This document shows, piece after piece, positions 10,843 to 20,805 of a stretch of 64,000 bases of DNA (positions within the stretch are counted from its first letter, which is position 1; the number at the start of each line of letters is the position of its first letter). The notes under the pieces were generated by a model that was not told the origin of the DNA, searched no databases, and saw only the letters and a list, made by a program, of their open reading frames with translations. Source of the stretch: Atriophallophorus winterbourni (taxonomy: Eukaryota > Platyhelminthes > Trematoda > Plagiorchiida > Microphallidae); contig JACCGJ010000573.1 of the NCBI GenBank assembly GCA_013407085.1, forward strand, positions 124,001 through 188,000, given 5' to 3'. A program made the position numbers and the translations under genes.

Positions 10843-11547
10843 GTAAGTGTATGGAATTTGAGGTTTTTTTGTCTAAATCTAATTTTGTGTCGAGTGTGAC
10901 CATTGTCGACGCACTGTAAAAATTAAACATCGCTAAGTGAATCGAATTTGAAAACTCAAAGAAGGTACGAATATCAGGTTAAACCATTCCGTTGATTAGG
11001 TATTGACATGAAAAATCGATTTTATTCGGCCAATATGTCACCGCTATGCTCACAACAATCACAACAGTAACTTTATGGCGCTAGCCTTTGGTTTCTGTCA
11101 CTTTTGTAAGGATCTTATATGGTGAAACGGTCATACAATGTCAGTTCATTCTGCACATAGGTAGACGATACACAATACATACTGACTTTAAAATCGTAAA
11201 TTTAAGTGTTTACCCGATGCGATCGATAAGAATCGATCAACTGATTGTTATCGATTCGTGGATCAATTCATTCAACTTCCGTGACCAATCCAAGCTCTTG
11301 AAATCTTTCCCAAGAAAGTTGAATATTGATGCTAGCTATACTCCAGTCGAATTTAATCTTATCCAACTAAGCAAACTATTTTAACTTGAATATATAAATA
11401 GATCAATGTTTGGCTGAAATGAAAGACAATTGATGAAAATGTGGAAATAAATCTAGGTTCGTTTCGACATTAGTCAATCTTTAACGTTCCGAATAAAACA
11501 GAAAAATAATGAGCAAACCGTTTCGTATTAGCTGAAAGAATCAGCCA
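10843..11547. other. Intron of host gene 1, no other gene seen
   Basis: An open frame of 98 codons (11,088-11,384) is present, but I see no domain and no matching splice sites. It is treated as chance. Confidence 0.4.
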
Positions 11548-11800
11548 AATTATATGCACAAAACCGGTCGTGGGGCGTGTGTGTGTTTCATGGTTAGGGG
11601 TTTAACACCATTAAAAATGTGTTTGGACACGTGATTGAACGAGCCTTCTCCAACAGTGGCATACAAGCACTCCTCGTTTATCATTCATCGACTGTTTGAA
11701 GCGCATGCGGATCCTGATCTTACTGTCCCTACCTGATGAGTGCAAACAGCACGAAACCGGTCATGGGGTGTGTGACGGAAAAGCATGCAAATGAATATTT
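11548..11800 (+). mobile_element. Retrozyme-like repeat, two hammerhead sites 193 nt apart
   Basis: A worn 5' site keeps accggtc|gtgggg with predicted cleavage after 11,569. A near-complete hammerhead follows at 11,727-11,768 with cleavage after 11,762. The unit is therefore about 193 nt. The body carries words found in other copies (acacgtgattgaac, cagtggcatac, gcgcatgcggatcctgatc), shared with 46,675-46,735 and 41,411-41,430. Downstream the typical atgcaaatga word is present. It lies inside an intron of host gene 1. Confidence 0.7.
11727..11768 (+). ncRNA. Hammerhead ribozyme, near-complete
   Basis: The core is CTGATGA at 11,733-11,739. Stem II is GTGC/GCAC with an AAACA loop, and the G-C pair next to the core is kept. 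GAAA is at 11,753-11,756, then ACCGGT and a cleavage-site C at 11,762. Stem I is CCCTAC before the core against ATGGGG after the cleavage site. Other copies read GTGGGG, which gives six pairs; here the first position is an A opposite C. The single G-to-A change is the only visible defect. Confidence 0.82.
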
Positions 11801-12342
11801 GGTTATATGCTTCTAAATTATTTTCTTATGTATATAAATATATATATATATGCTCAAAAATTCATTTCATAGCTTGCCTTGAACTTTCATACAGATTAGG
11901 TTGGAGATTGGTTAGCCTACACTCGTACAAGCTTGCTCAAAATCTCTTTCGGTAGCGGCAAATACGACTTTGGAAGAATTTCGTTCACACCCTCAGATAT
12001 AGAAAATAAGATGCGGGTTTAGTATGCGATCAACCTACTTGTTTCTAGTTTAGCTTGTGACATGCCAAAATAATAATAAATTGTCGAATCAACTGGCAGT
12101 GAAGCCGATGTAGTAAACAACAGGGATCATACACGAAGAATAGACGTGACATGGGTTTTTGACCTTAAAAATGTCTTCGATTGTTGTTACTTTTATGTTG
12201 GCTAAAAAGACCGAGCTACTTTTGAATACTTCTTAGCAGGTTATATGAAATCGTGTCCTATTGAATGACAATTGACCAAAGTTTCTAACATCATTCACTT
12301 TAAACGGGAAACGAAATGTTAACGTTTTATTTACACTCTTAG

Positions 12343-12586
12343 CTGATTCGAAAAATGAATACTGCAGAAATATTTCGTAATCTAACCACGGATCATTGCT
12401 TGATTCTCAAGTGGTTCAATCAAAGCAATTCGCTAAAAGACGTGATGCTACAATTACACATCCCATCGCATAAGGCACTTGAACAATACATGGGCGAAGA
12501 TGGTCTTCTACAATTGCAAATCGATTTGTCCCTTTTGGCTGAAACCACCGTATCTGTCTGGCACGCTCCAGATTATCCACATTATT
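12343..12586 (+). CDS. Host gene 1, exon 3
   Basis: A 244-nt exon with acceptor tttacactcttag and donor gtgagt at 12,587. It reads LIRKMNTAEIF to VWHAPDYPHY in one open frame, leaving a single t completed by the exon at 15,229. Leu-rich helical segments alternate with Asn/His/Gln-rich ones. There is no signal peptide, membrane segment or recognised motif. Confidence 0.7.
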
Positions 12587-14547
12587 GTGAGTTTCCGTTG
12601 GATAGATGCAATTTCCAATAATTGATTGATTAATTGATTGATTGACTGAAATTTTGTTAAACTGCATACTGAGAATCGCAACACTGGCATAAACGAACGC
12701 ACCATGAAGTATTAGTGGTTTCAATGAATGACTTGCCACCAAGCGTATTTCAAAATGAAGTTGATGCTAAATTCCGCAAGACAATATATTACAACAATAA
12801 TACGACCATGTAAGCGCGGCGGATGTGAGCAGCACTATACGATTTACGAGATTTTAGCTCTTACCCAAACAGCACTTGGTGATTCTGTTTATGAACAAAC
12901 TGGTTCATTTGTAGGAACCCTATCTATATGTGACCTGACACCCCGAATTTGCTTACCACTTCTTGATTGTTTTAGGATACACTTAAATGTTTATTACCGT
13001 CACCACCTTATTGTGTGTGAAAGTCTAGTGTATTTGAACAAAACTATGCATTAAAATGGATAATTTTCATTTCTGTTCAGTGAACACTGCACTGAGTTTT
13101 AAAACTTACAAATGCAAAATATGGCAGATTTTACCCTTTCGAAATTTGTTTAAAATCTTGGCCATCTTGTTTACCAGTAGACTGTATTGCATAAAATATT
13201 TTTTGTTGTATCTGATCGTAAGTCTGCAAAACGGAAAACATCTCTCGAACGTTCTTATTTGTGCCTTGTTCATGACAGGAAACCATCGACACTATTGAAG
13301 ACCTTTCAATTTGGAGTCATTGAATGAGCCACTGATCACATACCTAAGCACTTCACTATACGAATAAAATGTTAACAACGTTAGGTTTAGATTTTGCATA
13401 CTACCGAATGCACTGTCTGGACATGTGGTCAGCATTCTCGTGTGTGCATATCCAATGACTACGTCGCCCGCGAGTTCATATGTGAAATTTTAGGAAAACT
13501 GTGAAAGCAGAGACAGGTATGCTGAAAAGAAGATTGGAGATATAATAGCCTCTTGAAAAACAGCGTTTTCATTGGAAAGCAAGGTAGAGCGTAGCCTGTT
13601 GATTTCTTACAAAAGTGCGTATTCGTGTTTATTTAAATCACAACAGCCCCAAGAGTGAATATCTTATAACATAACTGTGCTTGATAGCGAAAATCCTGCA
13701 GTGTTATCCCGCATATGTTTACGTCCAACCGATGATTTTTTATTCATGAAAATCAAATCATCGAGTTCATTAGATTAAGATAGAGGAAAAGACTTAATAT
13801 TTTTCTAAATATTTATCTTTCCATATATTGTTAAGAGACTTTATGTTGTAGGAATTAATAATTAAGTCCTAAAAGATTTGCATGATCCCTCTTGCAACGA
13901 GAAGAAATATTTAGGTAAGTTTGCTCAAACATGATACCCCAGGTTGTTATAAGTGTCAAAAAATCATAGGAACAAGCAAGAAGGGACCGTATTCTTTAAC
14001 ACCTACTCTATCTGAACTTGGAATTTAGATGTCGCAACACCTGTTGTGATCAAATGTTTGAAAATTTAATTTGAAATCTTGTCCCGTCAACATGTGAGAT
14101 CTAGGCGTTGATCGCTCAGTTTGACGATGTAATGTAATTTATTATCAAGAATTTTGAGGGCTTTGTGCTTTCACTCGATGAAGCGGAATCACACTAAACG
14201 TTGCAAATCGACTAGGTATCACACATCGTCATGAACTCCGTGCCAGAGATCGATATTCATAAATCAGATTGCTAAGTCACGTGAAACATGATGGTTTGTA
14301 CAATCATCACGTGGTTGAGATATATGACAAGGTCGGAATGACAAGGTCATAATCGATCTGTAGAGGCCAAGGAAGTAACTTGTCATAAGGTATTATTTTT
14401 CACGTGAATTCGAAGGGTAATAAATACTCGTGTTCGAATTTTGAGAAATATACACATAGTTTGAACCACCTCAGACTGTGACAATACACAGGTGACATGA
14501 ATATCAATTGATGTTGTGAAATCAATTATTTGATAGGTTTTCTTTAG
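12587..14547. other. Intron of host gene 1; ATTG repeat and a retrozyme-related word
   Basis: At 12,620-12,648 there is an ATTG tetranucleotide repeat. At 12,822-12,836 the word ggatgtgagcagcac resembles the segment after the hammerheads at 711 and 1,200, suggesting an eroded copy. Open stretches at 12,728-13,298 show no domain. Confidence 0.45.
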
Positions 14548-14734
14548 TGGTGTGATCCAATTTCGCTACCCAATTGGCCTCTCTGCCTTATCTATGTGCA
14601 ACTCGGAAAAACCTATTGTGTGCATGCAAATGTTGATTGATTATATAGAAGAACAAGATGGCTTTATTCGTTATTACAAACTTTCAGCGAATCAAATTAA
14701 TTTAACCACACAAGTTTTTAATGTGAATAATGAA
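14548..14734 (+). pseudogene. Possible RhoGAP-like exon or exon relic
   Basis: After a good acceptor (ggttttctttag) an open frame reads IQFRYPIGLSALS, then EKPIVCMQMLIDYIEEQ, then RYYKLSANQINLTTQVF. The pattern (Pro-Ile-Val, six residues, IDYIEE, then a YxLS-NQ block and a V/LF) resembles the start of a RhoGAP domain, but the arginine-finger position would be Lys. A weak donor gtgaat is near 14,735. Its phase does not fit between exons 3 and 4 of host gene 1, so it would be a different gene, an alternative exon or a relic. Confidence 0.25.
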
Positions 14735-15228
14735 TATGACAGAAGAGTTAAAGTTTGATTGAAAAATTTGAGATTGTCAGTCACATTCGATTCCAAAGAA
14801 GCTTGGATTTCGTCTACACCGGTATTAAGCGTTGTGATGGAAGTTGACGAATTGTAAAAATCCACATGCACAAGTTTTCTTTTCCATTTTTCTGGCCGGC
14901 ACATCAAATCCCCCATTTTTTTAAAAAAATTGCACAGCATTTAAAGCGTGCGGGCATCTAACGTTTTTCGATCACATAGAAATATGTTAAAAAGTTTAAA
15001 AAAGCTAAAGGGTTCCATGTTGATTTAAAAAAATAAAAATGCGTAGAAAAAGTTATTTGAGCACGGCCGATTTAAAGGCCCCGCTTCCATTTCGATTGTG
15101 TAATGTTGAATGAACAATTCAAGAATGTTTACATTGGATATGCAAATAGTTTGGTGGGTTTGTTTACAAAAGCTTAATTATGTATTTACATGTTTTGCAA
15201 TCGTTGTTTTGAATATATTTTTCTGCAG

Positions 15229-15264
15229 ATTATGTTCACTTTGGCAATCAAACGAACATAGTCA
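15229..15264 (+). CDS. Host gene 1, exon 4 (36 nt)
   Basis: Acceptor tatttttctgcag and donor gtaagt bound a 36-nt exon. With the t from exon 3 it reads YYVHFGNQTNIV and leaves an a, completed by exon 5. Micro-exons of this size are common in flatworm genes. Alone it would not be convincing, but the phase fits on both sides. Confidence 0.6.
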
Positions 15265-15374
15265 GTAAGTCCAATATTATGTACAAACATATCATTACAA
15301 TGAATATCACGTAAGGATAAATCTTATAATACCGAAGCCATCGAGTGTAGAAATAATATAGTCTAACACAAAAA

Positions 15375-15500
15375 GCACATTTGCATTCATCTCCATCACA
15401 TACACACGCCCCACGACCTGGTTTGTGCCGTATACACTAATTAGGTTTGGCCAGTAGCATCAGGATCCGCATGAGCTTGAAACAGTGGAAGAATGGTAAA
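15375..15500 (-). mobile_element. Retrozyme-like repeat with degenerate hammerhead
   Basis: The reverse complement carries the family's leader (ttccactgtttcaagc, catgcggatcctgatg), then a worn hammerhead at about 15,408-15,452, then the gtgatgga and gaatgcaaatg words. The core reads CTAATTA and the GAAA is CAAA, so it should not cleave. Stem I sequence gtggggc is kept. It lies in the intron between exons 4 and 5 of host gene 1. Confidence 0.65.
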
Positions 15501-16555
15501 CAAGTTGCGCTTTAAGGTCAATCAATTCAAGTAAACTGTTCAAATGCATTCAATCTGAAACCCGAAAAATGTCGAGTTCGCGAACGTCGCCGTCAATCTA
15601 TTCTGTGCTACTTGCTCTTGTGTTGTGACGGAGCGTATATTTCTGCATATCATTCGATATATTGTGATAAGCGGCCATCGTTAATGCACTTTGTACATTA
15701 TATCCTATGGTATTCTGATTCGAGATCGCCATCGTTCCTATCCTTTGGGGAGATCTGATTACTTTCTCCACAAATGGAATCGAGCCTCTCACATGTGAAA
15801 CTGTTATGGGCATGAATTATGCCGCTAATTTTGGTTACCACGATAAACAAAACATTATTCATTATACAGGCTTCATGACTTATATTATTGGAGGAATCTG
15901 AACCAGAGGATTTTTTTCAATTCAAATAAATACGCATGCTGATTCTGACCGGCCAGATTATGCGCTAACTCCAGAAGTCATACGACTAGACTTGCGTTAG
16001 TTAGGAACAACCGCCCTGAAATAGACGTGATTTAATTCTCAATTCGAAGGACAGGACATACTTCATTTTGGGCAAAACCAAAGAGGTAAAAGAGAACGAA
16101 TGTTAGACATTTTAAGCATAAGTTGGGCGGATAAAAGTTCATGAAACTCGTTGTTTGCATAGGATATTTTACTTTTTATGACAATATCATATGCACAAAT
16201 ATGAATCCAGGCGTTGCTTCTTATTTGACAACGGTGCAAGCTTCTAAAAGGTGATTAACCAACATCAGTTCCTTTTGTTAGGACACGGTCTACGTAATAA
16301 ACCTAATTAGTTTTCACGTCGAGAACCTTATATTCATGCTTGTATGGGTTTTGTAATGTCAGTGGTAAGGTATAGTGTCTCAAAATGGCTTACTGTTGTT
16401 TTAGTTCTGGCACGACGGTCGTAATGTTCTGGATAACGTGCATAGTTCATTTTTTCTACTCGAAATAGTTTTGCATGTCATGTCATGATTATTTTGAAGG
16501 CTTAACAAGAAAACCTGGAATTGATTTATGTGTTTCACTATTCATTAATTCACAG
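15501..16555. other. Intron of host gene 1, nothing else recognised
   Basis: AT-rich with short shadow frames only. No repeat that I can match elsewhere in the window. Confidence 0.45.
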
Positions 16556-16623
16556 ATTTGCGTGCTTCTTACTATACGCGTGTGAGTTCGGATCTGTTCA
16601 CGCCAACCAACATTTGTAAAGAG
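16556..16623 (+). CDS. Host gene 1, exon 5
   Basis: A 68-nt exon with acceptor ttcattaattcacag and donor gttagt. Joined to the a from exon 4 it reads NLRASYYTRVSSDLF to NICKE and ends in phase 0. The next intron is only 76 nt (16,624-16,699). Confidence 0.62.
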
Positions 16624-16699
16624 GTTAGTGAATTTTAACATTGCGGAGATGGTCTATATCTAGCACAATATTTACTACGGATATCTTTAAAATTTTCAG

Positions 16700-16930
16700 A
16701 TGAGAGAAATGCTGTACATGTCAGAAGATATCATGGAATGTTCGAGTATTACAGATCCCACTAAAACAAATCTAGTGATCATGGTACTTAACATCAATAT
16801 AAGGAACTACCCACATGTAACATATCCGTTTTGGAATGCACCTCTTTCGCTGTTGAAAGATTTTCGAGAACGACACCCCACGCGAAAGATGAACATACGG
16901 TTGATGTCAAAACGAAAAACGTTTCTCTAA
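16700..16930 (+). CDS. Host gene 1, terminal exon
   Basis: After acceptor aaaattttcag the frame continues in phase 0 as MREMLYMSEDIMECSS to LMSKRKTFL and stops at TAA (16,928-16,930). The last 30 residues are basic (RKMNIRLMSKRK). A donor-like gtactt at 16,781 could in principle end the exon earlier. The six exons total 879 nt, exactly 293 codons with the stop, which supports the model as a whole. Confidence 0.6.
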   Translation: MREMLYMSEDIMECSSITDPTKTNLVIMVLNINIRNYPHVTYPFWNAPLSLLKDFRERHPTRKMNIRLMSKRKTFL

Positions 16931-16962
16931 CGCTTCTTGCAGCTTGCCGTGTTTTAAATTTC

Positions 16963-16968
16963 AATAAA
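16963..16968 (+). promoter_or_regulatory. Polyadenylation signal AATAAA
   Basis: AATAAA 33 nt after the stop codon of the terminal exon, in the right place to end host gene 1 with a very short 3' UTR. The T/G-rich stretch after it (16,975-17,050) could serve as the downstream element. Confidence 0.55.
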
Positions 16969-18034
16969 AACGTTAATGTTCAGCTTCATTATGTTCTTAT
17001 TTTGACTAAAATGTGAGCTGGGTTGAAGGTGCGTTTTTGTCTGCATTGTATGTTTGTGATTTCAAGAAAATCTCAGTCTGCTTTCCATAATCGAAGACAT
17101 GAGTTCATGGAATCTGGAAGCAATTTTCATATGGGGAATTTTCTCTATAGTCCAAGTAAAGTGAAAATGAAATTTCGGTCATAATTTTGTACAGCTCATC
17201 ATTTTGACATAACTTGATGTTTTCATACAGAATAAAAAATCTGATACATATGTTTCTTTAACCAATTCGAAACATTACGTGGGCAGAATAGAAACCCCGA
17301 TTTTCAAATTCAAAATTTCAATAATCTTGCCTTTTAACACAACAAAAAGAGAAATTTGCCATTTTGGATAAATTGTTCATAAATATTAATACGCGATCGT
17401 TCAGACGGCGGACGACAAGTATTGTCGTAAAGCTAATGTGTACAATAGTGATGTTTGGAATTTAGATTCTTACCTTCGCAAGAGGATATGCTTTATTACT
17501 GGACTCAAATAAAAGCCAATCGCCAGTCCAGTGTTTTCATAGTGGACCGTTGTGATCAATTTATGACCTTGTAGTCAATACCATCGAAACATTATTCTCC
17601 ACAAGTTGCACGAAGTTCAACCATTCTCTTTTTTACAAAAAATATCCGAAGAACCTGGAAATTGATATCAACGCAAGTGACGAAATTGCCAGTAAAATTG
17701 TGTTATATTAGTAGGCTTTATTAAGAAATATTTAAAAGTCAGCTGTAAAATAATGTTTAACATAATGCTGTATATCAATTAGAAAATATTCAAAGAGAAT
17801 CACCATGTCATATTATGAGGTAATTTTTGAAATCGATTAATGAAATCTTATTGAACCAAGACGAGAAATATGTGAGGTAAACGTCTACCTGACGTGATTA
17901 TCTAAGCATAGTACGATTTATAAACATGATTTGGATCAAACTCTGGAATGAGTGGGCACTCCCCAAAATCATATTGGCTTATGAGCCACACGTTTGTCAA
18001 CGCAATGACGCTCATTTAATTTCGCTAGTAGACT
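16969..18034. other. No recognisable gene
   Basis: Intergenic-looking AT-rich DNA after the end of host gene 1. No splice pairs, repeats or domains found. Confidence 0.5.
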
Positions 18035-19235
18035 TTAAGTGGTCTGCTCATGTTGCGAAGGAGTAAGTCAGAACTCGGTTGTATTGCGTCAGTTGCACGT
18101 CGGCGGCGTGATCTGCGTTCAGCAGTCAAGAGCTCTATCTGCTTCTCCCCAGCTTGCGGACGACGCTTTGCACAGTGCCTCCAATGTGAGGGCTCAAGAG
18201 CAAGTTCTTGCTAACTCGCCAAGTCAAAGCCAAGAGCTTTCATATCTCTTTTGCACAGTGTTTGTACCGCAAATGCGGTCGGCCCAATGATCGACTTCCT
18301 GGTTGCAACTCACCATAGAGTAGATCTTTCGGAATACGACGATTTTTCATCCTATAGACATGGCCAAGCCAGAGCAGGCGGCGCTGTTGAAATACAGTAA
18401 ACATGCTCTGTAGACCAGCTTTCGAAAGCACTCCAGCATTAGTCAATCTGTTCATCCACGATATGTTCAAGATACGACGGATGTTTCGTAGATTGAGAGC
18501 ATTCAGCTCCCGTTCGTGTCTTGCGTGGGTGGTCCAGATTTCACTGCCTTATAGTAAAGCATTTAGTACGCACGCGCTGCATACCATCAGCTTTGTCTTT
18601 ACAGTCAGCTTGCGGTTACCCCAAACACGAGAGTTCAAACGGGCAGAATGACAGCTGCTCTGCCAATCCGCTTATCAATCTCTGAGTCTAGCGAGAGGTT
18701 ATCCGCAATGGTTGAACCAAGGTATGTGAACTGATGTACTGATTCAAGCTGGAAGTTTCCAACAGTTATGATTGAAGGTGATACAATCCTTTGACCAATG
18801 ACTTTGGTCTTGCTCATGCCGATTGTTAGCTCAAAGTCATTGCATGCCAAAGAAGAACAGTCCATTAGAGACTGAAGCTGCTCTTGGGAGTGAGCAATAA
18901 CGGCTGCATCGTCGACAAACAGCAGGTCATGGATTAGCACATTTCGTGCCTTGGTTTGTGCTCTCAACCGGTTTAGGTTGGGAAGCTTGCCATCCCTCCG
19001 CTTGCGTAGGTAAATACCTTCTGTCCTCGCCCTGAAAGCGTGCTTCAGAAGCAGAGAAAAGAAAATGCCGAACAGCGTGGGAGCAAGAACACACCCTTGT
19101 TTGAAGCCTCGGCAAATTTGAAAGGCTTCTGAGCTGAAACCGTTGAAATGGACTGAGTCCTTCCTGCCGGAGTGGAACGAAATAACGAGCATTAGCAGTC
19201 TTGGGGGGCAGCCTATCAAATCAAGCATTTTGAAA
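18035..19235 (-). mobile_element. RTE-like LINE, RT to C-terminus, degenerate
   Basis: On the minus strand a 197-codon frame (19,228-18,635) carries the RT blocks FKQGCVLAPTLF and LLFVDDAAVIAHS, the FxDDA form typical of RTE-type enzymes, and FTYLGSTI. After a frameshift near 18,640 come LNLRNIRRILNISWMNRLTN and RRLLWLGHVYRM (18,470-18,360). The tail RRPQAGEKQIELL to RRRATDAIQ (about 18,140-18,060) follows. It matches the C-terminal tail at 40,735 but lacks the zinc finger. TAA replaces the Tyr codon of the LLYGSE block near 18,553. Confidence 0.85.
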
Positions 19236-19720
19236 AGACCCTTTGTAGGAAACCTTCAATAATCAATTTCTTATTTAAGTTAGTCTTGCGAACCGATTTA
19301 AAATAATGTGATCAATCCTTGGCACCGTAAATAAATAAAGATATACATTACCCAGAAAAGTTTCTGCTTCTTGCTTCTAAGATTATTTGGTAAAAAACGG
19401 ACAAAACATTTGAGCCAATATTCGAGGGCCTGTAGTGTTAAACTGAATGCCAAGCCTAATATTGTATGGATATACTATTCGTATAATAGAAAGTAAGTAA
19501 TACGCTATGATGCGACCAACAAAAAGTTTGCAAGATCATAAAGGGTATTACGGAGATAATATTACTGATTTACAAAGGCTTGCACCCGAAACAGCACCAA
19601 CTCAATGAAATTCTAAGTGCTCGACCCAGGCGGCGGGCACATGTGTTGTATTCAATGAACTTGATTACAAAGAATATCACGTAATGATAAATCATATAAT
19701 GAGTATAATCTAAAACAAAA
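19236..19720. other. No recognisable gene
   Basis: AT-rich spacer. A short minus-strand frame at 19,570-19,761 overlaps the retrozyme copy and is not considered real. Confidence 0.45.
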
Positions 19721-19815
19721 ATTTCGTCTGCATGCATGTTCATCACACACACACACCCCACGACTGGTTTTGTGCTGTTCGCACTTATCAGGTATGGGCA
19801 GTATGATCTGTGCGA
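19721..19815 (-). mobile_element. Retrozyme copy with inactivated hammerhead
   Basis: In reverse complement the hammerhead region (19,754-19,799) keeps stem II GTGC/GCAC with a GAACA loop and the stem I half GTGGGG. The core reads CTGATAA (G8 to A) and AAAA in place of GAAA (G12 to A). Both are required purines in the active centre, so it should be dead although the fold is kept. A gtgtgtgtgtgtg run and atgcatgcag follow, as in other copies. Confidence 0.7.
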
Positions 19816-20299
19816 AGTTGTTCGTAACTCTTTGGAATGACTGATTTGAATGCGTAAACTATGAGAATACGAAAAGCTTACGGGAACAAATCCACACAGC
19901 TATATTCGTCACCTGAAATTCTATTCATTTTAAACCATATCAACCAACCCCATTTGTGGATTTTTGTTAGGTCCAAAAAATCGTAGAAATCACAGAGAAA
20001 CCCTAAATGAATTTTCTCACACAATCTTTTGTTCAACTCACATTGGCGTTTAGTGAATATTTTCGAGCGTTCTGTTTTCTTTGTTATATAATATTGTAGC
20101 TAGCATTATCCCTACAGGTGAGCATTTTTCGGTAAAAGTGTGGTTATCCATTGAAATAGGCTCTCAGATGGCAAGATTATTCTTTCAAAACTGATAAGCT
20201 TCAAGAGGGAATTAGACGCAAGATGACAAACTCTTTTCCGAGAAATATTGTCTTCTTACATCTGAAGTAAAAATGACGTAAACCAATTGAGCATGTAAA

Positions 20300-20460
20300 C
20301 CGCAGTTTGATAAGGCTGGTACAAACACCTGTTCAATAAGGTGTGCCTAAGCACATGTAGATGGCGTAAAATCCGATAACCATGAACAAAAGTTTGTACT
20401 TGCATGCACTTCCATCACACACCACAAAATCGGTGCCGTATAGTTTGCACTCCGCCAAGG
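20300..20460 (-). mobile_element. Eroded retrozyme copy
   Basis: The minus strand carries ggagtgcaaac, cggcaccgattttgtgg and gtgtgatggaagtgcatgc, the order of the hammerhead 3' half and its downstream words, but no intact core. The flank at 20,310-20,400 shares cctgttcaa and tgtagatgg with 3,300-3,345. Confidence 0.45.
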
Positions 20461-20805
20461 ACGGTCCCAAGCCCGTCTGAGAAAGGAGGAGGGTTGGGCT
20501 TAGGGCTAGCAACCCTATCCCGTAAAACCTACATTGCTACGGAAACGATGACAACAGATCCGTGGTTCGGTCATGTCTGCAGGATGGATCCCAGTTCGCA
20601 TACGAAGGTAGCCATGCACTGGCATCCGCAAGGTAAACGAAAAAGGGGACGGCCCAAGGAAACTTGGTGCAGAACGTTGGAACGCGAATTACATGCACAA
20701 GGACTCACGGTGCAGACGGCAAAGGAAGCAGCGACAGACTGGAACCACTGGCGTGAATTTGTCTTCGCCTTATGTGCCACCCGGCACGGAGAGGACTGAT
20801 AGTTT
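20461..20805 (+). mobile_element. LINE (RTE-like) C-terminal end with 5' leader remnant
   Basis: The frame 20,404-20,799 ends in an RTE-type C-terminal block: FGHVCRMDPSSHTKVA, QGKRKRGRPKETW, RTLERELHAQG and a final CATRHGED before the stop. The minus strand at 26,459-26,715 carries the same block with only scattered differences. The stretch before it (ggggcttaggg-like, ctagcaaccctatcccg at 20,508-20,524) does not look like the RT region that should precede it. It may be leader sequence joined to the tail by internal deletion. Confidence 0.7.

Noticed and set aside
11088..11384. 98-codon frame as an extra exon of host gene 1
   Set aside because: Exons on either side already join in phase, no suitable acceptor/donor pair surrounds it, and no domain is seen.
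14548..14758. RhoGAP-like frame as an exon of host gene 1
   Set aside because: After exon 3 the required phase gives an immediate TGA, while exons 3 and 4 join perfectly without it.
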